Made by a program: the position numbers and the translations under genes. Positions 59,301 through 64,000 of a stretch of 64,000 bases of DNA are shown one piece after another (the first letter of the stretch is position 1; each line of letters begins with the position of its first letter). The notes below the pieces were generated by a model that was not told where the DNA came from, did no database searches, and saw only the letters and a program-made list of their open reading frames with translations. This DNA is from Plazaster borealis (lineage: Eukaryota > Echinodermata > Asteroidea > Forcipulatida > Labidiasteridae), in the NCBI GenBank assembly GCA_021014325.1, contig JAJGQC010000602.1:406270-470269 (forward strand), read 5' to 3'.

Positions 59301-60388
59301 AACTACAAACTGGAAACTACACGCTGGAAACTACAAGCTGGAAACTACAAACTGGAAACTACAAACTGGAAACTACAAGCTGGAAACTACAAACTGAAAA
59401 CTAAAAGCTGGAAACTACAAACTGGAAACTACAAACTGGAAACTACAAACTGAAAACTACAAACTGGAAACTACAAACTGGAAACTACAAACTGGAAACT
59501 ACAAGCTGAAAACTACAAGCTGAAAACTACAAACTGACAACTACAAACTGACAACTACAAACTGGAAACTACAAACTGGAAACTACAAACTGCAAACTAC
59601 AAACTGATAACTACATACTGGTAACTACAAGCTGGTAACTACAAACTGGAAACTACAAACTGGAAACTACAAACTGGAAACTACAAACTGGAAACTACAA
59701 ACTGGTAACTACAAACTGGTAACTACAAACTGGAAACTACAAACTGGAAACTACAAACTGGAAACTACAAACTGGAAACTACAAACTGAAAACTACAAAC
59801 TGGAAACTACAAACTGAAAACTACAAACTGGAAACTACAAACTGGAAACTACAAACTGGAAACTACAAACTGATAACTACAAACTGGAAACTACAAACTG
59901 GAAACTACAAACTGATAACTACAAACTGGAAACTACAAACTGGAAACTACAAACTGATAACTACAAGCTGATAACTACAAGCTGGTAACTACAAACTGGA
60001 AACTACAAACTGGAAACTACAAACTGGAAACTACAAACTGGAAACTACAAACTGGAAACTACAAACTGGAAAATACAAACTGGTAACTGCAAGCTGGTAA
60101 CTGCAAACTGGTAACTACAAACTGGAAACTACAAGCTGGAAACTACAAGCTGGAAACTACAAGCTGGAAACTACAAGCTGGAAACTACAAGCTGGAAACT
60201 ACAAGCTGAAAACTACAAGCTGGAAACTACAAACTGGAAACTACAAACTGGAAACTACAAACTGGAAACTACAAACTGGAAACTACAAGCTGGAAACTAC
60301 AAGCTGGAAACTACAAGCTGAAAACTACAAACTGGAAACTACAAACTGGAAACTACCAACTGGAAACTACAAACTGGAAACTACAAAG
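56325..60388 (+). repeat. 14-bp satellite, about 290 units
   Basis: The unit is CTACAAACTGGAAA, with variants AAGCTGG, AACTGAA, AACTGAT and AACTGGT. Internal higher-order duplication is visible: the rare variant CTAAAAGCTG occurs at 57,931, 58,491 and 59,401 within the same neighbour pattern, and ACATGCTAGT at about 57,373 and 58,731. The spacings 560, 910 and 1,358 bp are all multiples of 14. No coding potential; it lies between copies C and D of the exon-like unit. Confidence 0.98.
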
Positions 60389-60447
60389 TTCAATGTTCAC
60401 ACTCCAAGCTCCAACCTCCAAACTCCAAGCATCAAACTCCAAGCACC

Positions 60448-60590
60448 AATTTACCTTGCTGGAAAGTGTAGCTCCTTTACTGTAGGCCTGACGGGTAGAT
60501 CTCTTTGGAGATGGTGAGCATACTGCAACACAAAAAACAATTAAAACTGTTAATTTCAGATAAATTGCTTTTAAGTAGGCCATTACATGA
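60448..60590 (-). repeat. Duplicated unit, copy D (partial)
   Basis: TTTACCTTGCTGGAAAGTGT, CTCCTTTACTGTAGGCC and CAACACAAAAAACAATTAAA match copies A-C. Its position shows that the satellite expanded inside this unit family. Confidence 0.85.
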
Positions 60591-62104
60591 GCATGCATCA
60601 CTGGTTTGGTGCCCGGCCTTGTCCAACCAACAACTTTGGAAAGAGTTCATTTTAGTTTTCTTTTTTGTTTAGGTATTTCTAGAAGGGCTTTAAATATTTC
60701 TGACAAAGAACAGTGTTATCCAGTCCGATATATAAAGTTGGGACTCTCATTGTTAAATAACAGGGTCCATTTCCGTGCCAGTTTGGGGTTAAATTGCTTC
60801 TATAACATATTTGATTTACCAATTGCTAATTGTTGTTGTTTACCCTATAGACATGATGTAGTGAATTTTCAAGACAAATGGGCGATAACAAATGCTGCTC
60901 ATCACTCTCTTTTTTTATCGTTTTCCAAGGCTGTAGGATGTGATCCCCTCTGAAGTAAAATAAACCATTGTTTTTAGCAGTCATTATTTTACTCAATTAC
61001 TTAGAAATCATCTAATGGCGCTGGGGTTGGGGTTCCTCTTTTTGGGGTTCCTCTGACATAAATTATATAAGGGATTGCAAGAAACCTGTTTTTCTGTTCC
61101 TTTTTTTTAATTGGCTATTTCCACTGAACTATTTTTTCCTATACATTTTAGTTGTTATAAGAAATAATATTCTAGCGCAGTTTGTATTGTTTTCTTTTCT
61201 ATGTGTGTTGTGATGCAGCCTTAAAAAGCTACGGGCAATAACAAATCGTAGGGGGCACAATGTGCCCCCACCCCTCTGCCATCCCCACCCACCCCCAGTC
61301 CTGATACGGTTAAGAACACAGATTTGGTGAACATTCATCTCCCATTTATAATAAGGAAAAAACACAAGTTAACTACTCTTAAATATCCTGTAACTTTGCT
61401 AAGGGGAAATTGACCTATTATCACAGTTGTAGCACTCGAGTCCAGGACTCGGACTCGAGTCCATCTCAAGTCACAATTTTGGTGACTGACTTGACAGTAA
61501 CTTTTCTCAGATAGTGTATTCCAATTGCAGATTATTCTTCCTGCAGGGACAAAACCGCTCCAGATTTTTGGCGATAACTCAAAAACGCTACCACCTTTTG
61601 AAATGAAACTTTCACAGGTTAGTTGTATGGTATATCTACAACTATATAGGATTAAAACAAACAGTGGTTCCAATTTCCAAACGTATACAATCACTTTAAC
61701 CATTCTTTGCACATATATTTACCATAGGTCCAGCTAATGTTTTTTCTCATTATTTGAAAAGAAGACAAAATACTATAGGAATTATGTCAACCTTTTAATC
61801 AGTATAGTGATTGTTTGTTGTTGTGTTTTTGATGCCCCGATTTTTAATTACAAATAAATATAAAACTTGTCCTGGATAATTTTGCATCAAAGATATTTCG
61901 TACAACCCACCTGGACAGAATTAGGGTCAACGCTACTAAAAAGGGGTTTCATTCATCTCATGACTTTGTTGTATAATAAACTTTGGAGTTGATCAGTTAT
62001 ACAAAACGTAGAGAATTTTTATGACAGACCATTTTTATGTTTAATTCTGTCTGTCTGTCAAAGGGAAGAGCCCTTTGAGGTGTCTATTACTATTTTGATT
62101 GAAA
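60591..62104. other. No supportable gene; fragments of repeats
   Basis: Holds a truncated GACTCGAGTC-type end (61,424-61,495) and a truncated family-B MITE (61,497-61,699). The 115-residue frame at 60,606-60,953 has no recognised domain. Confidence 0.5.
61497..61699. mobile_element. Truncated family-B MITE
   Basis: The right end CCAAACGTATACAATCACTT then TAA and the inner CTACCACCTTTTGAAATGAA match the 63,439 family in inverse orientation. The left half is missing. Confidence 0.8.
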
Positions 62105-62320
62105 CCCTCATCTCACAATCGATTGCAGTGATTTAGCTTGGTGCTCTACATACTTGGCAGCACAGGCTGTATACTCCCAAGGGAGCTGAGATGGTTTAAG
62201 GAATGAAATAAATTGCCCAGTGATCGGGGTGATAATGTTGGAGCACCATGAGCGCCACTGAGTGACGAATTTGAGTGCTATATAAGAAGCCACTATTATT
62301 ATTGTTACTATTGTTAACCC
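62105..62320 (+). repeat. SINE or LINE 3' fragment with ATT tail
   Basis: GAGCGCCACTGAGTGACGAA, TGCTATATAAGAAGCCACTA and an ATTATTATTG tail are typical of 3' ends of CR1-mobilised repeats. It lies in the intron immediately beyond the SLC43-like exon donor. Confidence 0.65.
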
Positions 62321-62328
62321 ATACTTAC

Positions 62329-63171
62329 CCAAGGCTGATAATTGTTTGTCAGTTGCACCAAGTCTGGGTTGAGAGTCCCAAGAAAGAAAAACATGTTGAG
62401 TTGAAGCAACGAGAACCAGATGAGCAGGAAGAGTGAAGGCAAAAACAGGATCTGAGAGATGGGTAGCGTAACTTCTTCACGGCTTCAGTCATGCTTTGTG
62501 TGGAAGCATCATCTGTAATGGAGAGATCCCTGTCCTGTGGTGATTTAGAGTTCCTTTCTTCAGAACTGTCTCCATTAATGGATGTGTTCTCAGTGAGTTT
62601 GCTCTCTGTGGCTGGTTGTGTCCTGTGTGCTGTCGAGGTGTCTGTCATGGCTGGGGATGCCACATGTACACTATTTGCCCCATTCTTTAATGAGTCCTGG
62701 GACATGGGTGCTTTGGTGTCTTCCATTGATGGGTGTGGCTTCTCTGATGTTGAAAGGTGTGGCTTCTCTGATGATTTGGTGTCATCTGTTGCAGGGTGTG
62801 ACTCTTTTGTGATGATGTGGCATCCTTCGTTGCTGGGTGCGACTCTTGTGATAATGCAGTGTTATCCGTTGCTTGGTGCGGCATCTGTGGTGATGTGGCA
62901 TCCTCCATTGCTGGGTGTGGCTCTTGTGATGAGGCGGAGTCATCTGTTGCTGGGTGTGGCTCTTGTGATGATGCAGTGTCATCTGTTGCTGGGTGTGGTT
63001 CTTGTGATGATGCGGTGTCCTCTGTAACTGTGTGTGACATCTGTGATGTGGTGTCCTCTGTTGGTGTGTGTGGCACCTGTGTTTTAGTGTTCTCCATTTC
63101 TGGATGCTCAGTCTTTGATGATGTGTTGTCCTCAATGGCCACATCATTATTGAGCTTAGCTCTATTCTTTT
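62329..63171 (-). pseudogene. SLC43-like transporter, loop and next membrane segment, with frame breaks
   Basis: Minus strand. Acceptor TTTTGTTCAATACAG lies at 63,172 and donor CCTTGG|GTAAGTATG at 62,328. The first part encodes 13-residue repeats (ATDDTASSQEPHP). The second, after an extra TT around 62,804, reads KSPQDRDLSITDDASTQS. The third frame reads ILFLPSLFLLIWFSLLQLNM then FFFLGTLNPDLVQLTNNYQP. The QL...FF(L/I)GTLN pattern after a hydrophobic helix resembles the segment following the central loop in SLC43 transporters, recalled from memory. Two frame breaks (about 62,804 and 62,480) mean a pseudogene, sequencing indels or a polymorphic repeat. Confidence 0.42.
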
Positions 63172-63438
63172 CTGTATTGAACAAAATAAATTACGTTTAT
63201 TCTTTCTGTGAGTTGAATGGAAGTATGGCAAAACTCAAATGATATTGTTCCTTATGAGGTCACTAGTGCACGTCTATGCATCCTCAGAGACTGTGAGTGA
63301 CCAGAAGATCTGGTCACTCACAGGCCCTAGTGACCAAATTATAATTTGCAGGGTCCATGTGTTTTATAACACACCTCTTACCCAAATTTGAAAAACAATT
63401 GACAATTGACTCATGAGCAAGACAACCATGAGCAAAAA

Positions 63439-63817
63439 TTAAAGGGATTGTATACGTTTGGTAATTGGAACCCACTGTTTGTTTCAATTCCACATAGTTG
63501 TAGATATATACCATAAAACTAACCTGTGAAAATTTCATTTCAAAATGTGGTAGCATTTTTGAGATATTAATCTTGAGCGGTTATGTCCATGCAGGAAGAA
63601 TAATCTGCAATTGGAATACACAATCTGAGAAGTAACGCTTCTCTGATTCAAATTTTGGGAGATATAAAGTGATATTTTTTTCTATAACTGCAGTTCTTCG
63701 AAGTGAAAAATTTCTCAAAATGCATAATACTATCCAAAGCTGTTGTACTTCTTACCAATTAAGCTTTTATTGCCATTAATTTTCAGAGTCATTACTAAAC
63801 GTATACAGACCCTTTAA
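63439..63817. mobile_element. Family-B MITE
   Basis: Ends TTAAAGGGATTGTATACGTT and AACGTATACAGACCCTTTAA. Complete copy, non-coding. The remainder to 64,000 shows no gene. Confidence 0.9.
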
Positions 63818-64000
63818 AGGACCTCTTTTAATTTCCCTAGTTTTAGTTTTTAACTTGCTGTTCACTGTTCACATCATGAGAGGGCGCTGTAACCAGTAAA
63901 AAATATTGAGTATGGTGCCTGGTTTGGGAATTAATTCCTGCAAATTATGCGCACGATGTCTTGACGCACATCTAAGTCATAGTTGCACAAACTTCATGCA

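Noticed and set aside
62491..63027. 178-residue plus-strand frame
   Set aside because: It is the antisense shadow of the repeat-coding minus-strand exon. The splice signals and protein-like continuation are on the minus strand.

Overview
This is eukaryotic, non-coding-rich animal DNA. It is AT-rich, has no operons, and is crowded with inverted-repeat transposons, minisatellites and decayed retroelements. Several repeat families recur here, notably terminal-repeat elements ending in TTAAAGGCATCGTACACG and TTAAAGGGATTGTATACG. From memory these resemble echinoderm, especially sea-star, repeats. That assignment is an inference; no database was searched.

Layout. 1-4.5 kb: a minus-strand tyrosine-recombinase retrotransposon (Ngaro/DIRS type) with gag, RT-RNase H and recombinase, broken by frameshifts and a split gag. 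4.5-11 kb: a perfect 58-bp palindrome, a tRNA-derived SINE and several miniature inverted-repeat elements (MITEs). 11.3-13.9 kb: two adjacent fold-back structures with roughly 400-bp and 375-bp arms. 16.9-18.1 kb: two abutting elements that carry telomere-like hexamer arrays and share flanking TGACCC; a third is at 51.5 kb. 18.7-24.7 kb: minisatellites, SINE-like sequences and MITEs. 24.9 kb: a plausible last coding exon (minus). 25.3-33.1 kb: nested hAT-like elements and an 82-bp minisatellite of about 40 units, interrupted by an 899-bp hAT-like insertion with a perfect 8-bp target duplication. 35-44 kb: a repeated minus-strand exon-like cassette with conserved splice sites, plus a GAGTC-rich fold-back element. 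44,170-49,350: a 5.18-kb P-element-like transposon with ~90-bp terminal inverted repeats, a perfect 8-bp target duplication, a THAP exon and a transposase C-terminus but no visible catalytic core. 49.8-56.2 kb: duplicated blocks, a CR1/L2-like LINE fragment and exon-like repeats. 56.3-60.4 kb: a 4-kb, 14-bp-period satellite. 62.3-63.2 kb: minus-strand exonic sequence that looks like part of an SLC43-type transporter with an expanded Ser/Thr/His repeat loop and several frame breaks.

Few host genes are supportable. The best are the SLC43-like exon region, the 24.9-kb terminal exon and the splice-bounded cassettes. The window is mainly a record of nested transposition: the P-like element carries two younger MITEs, the 82-bp minisatellite carries a hAT-like element, and a telomere-repeat element sits at the junction of two duplicated blocks. 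Most long open frames in the repeat arrays are artefacts of repeat periodicity.
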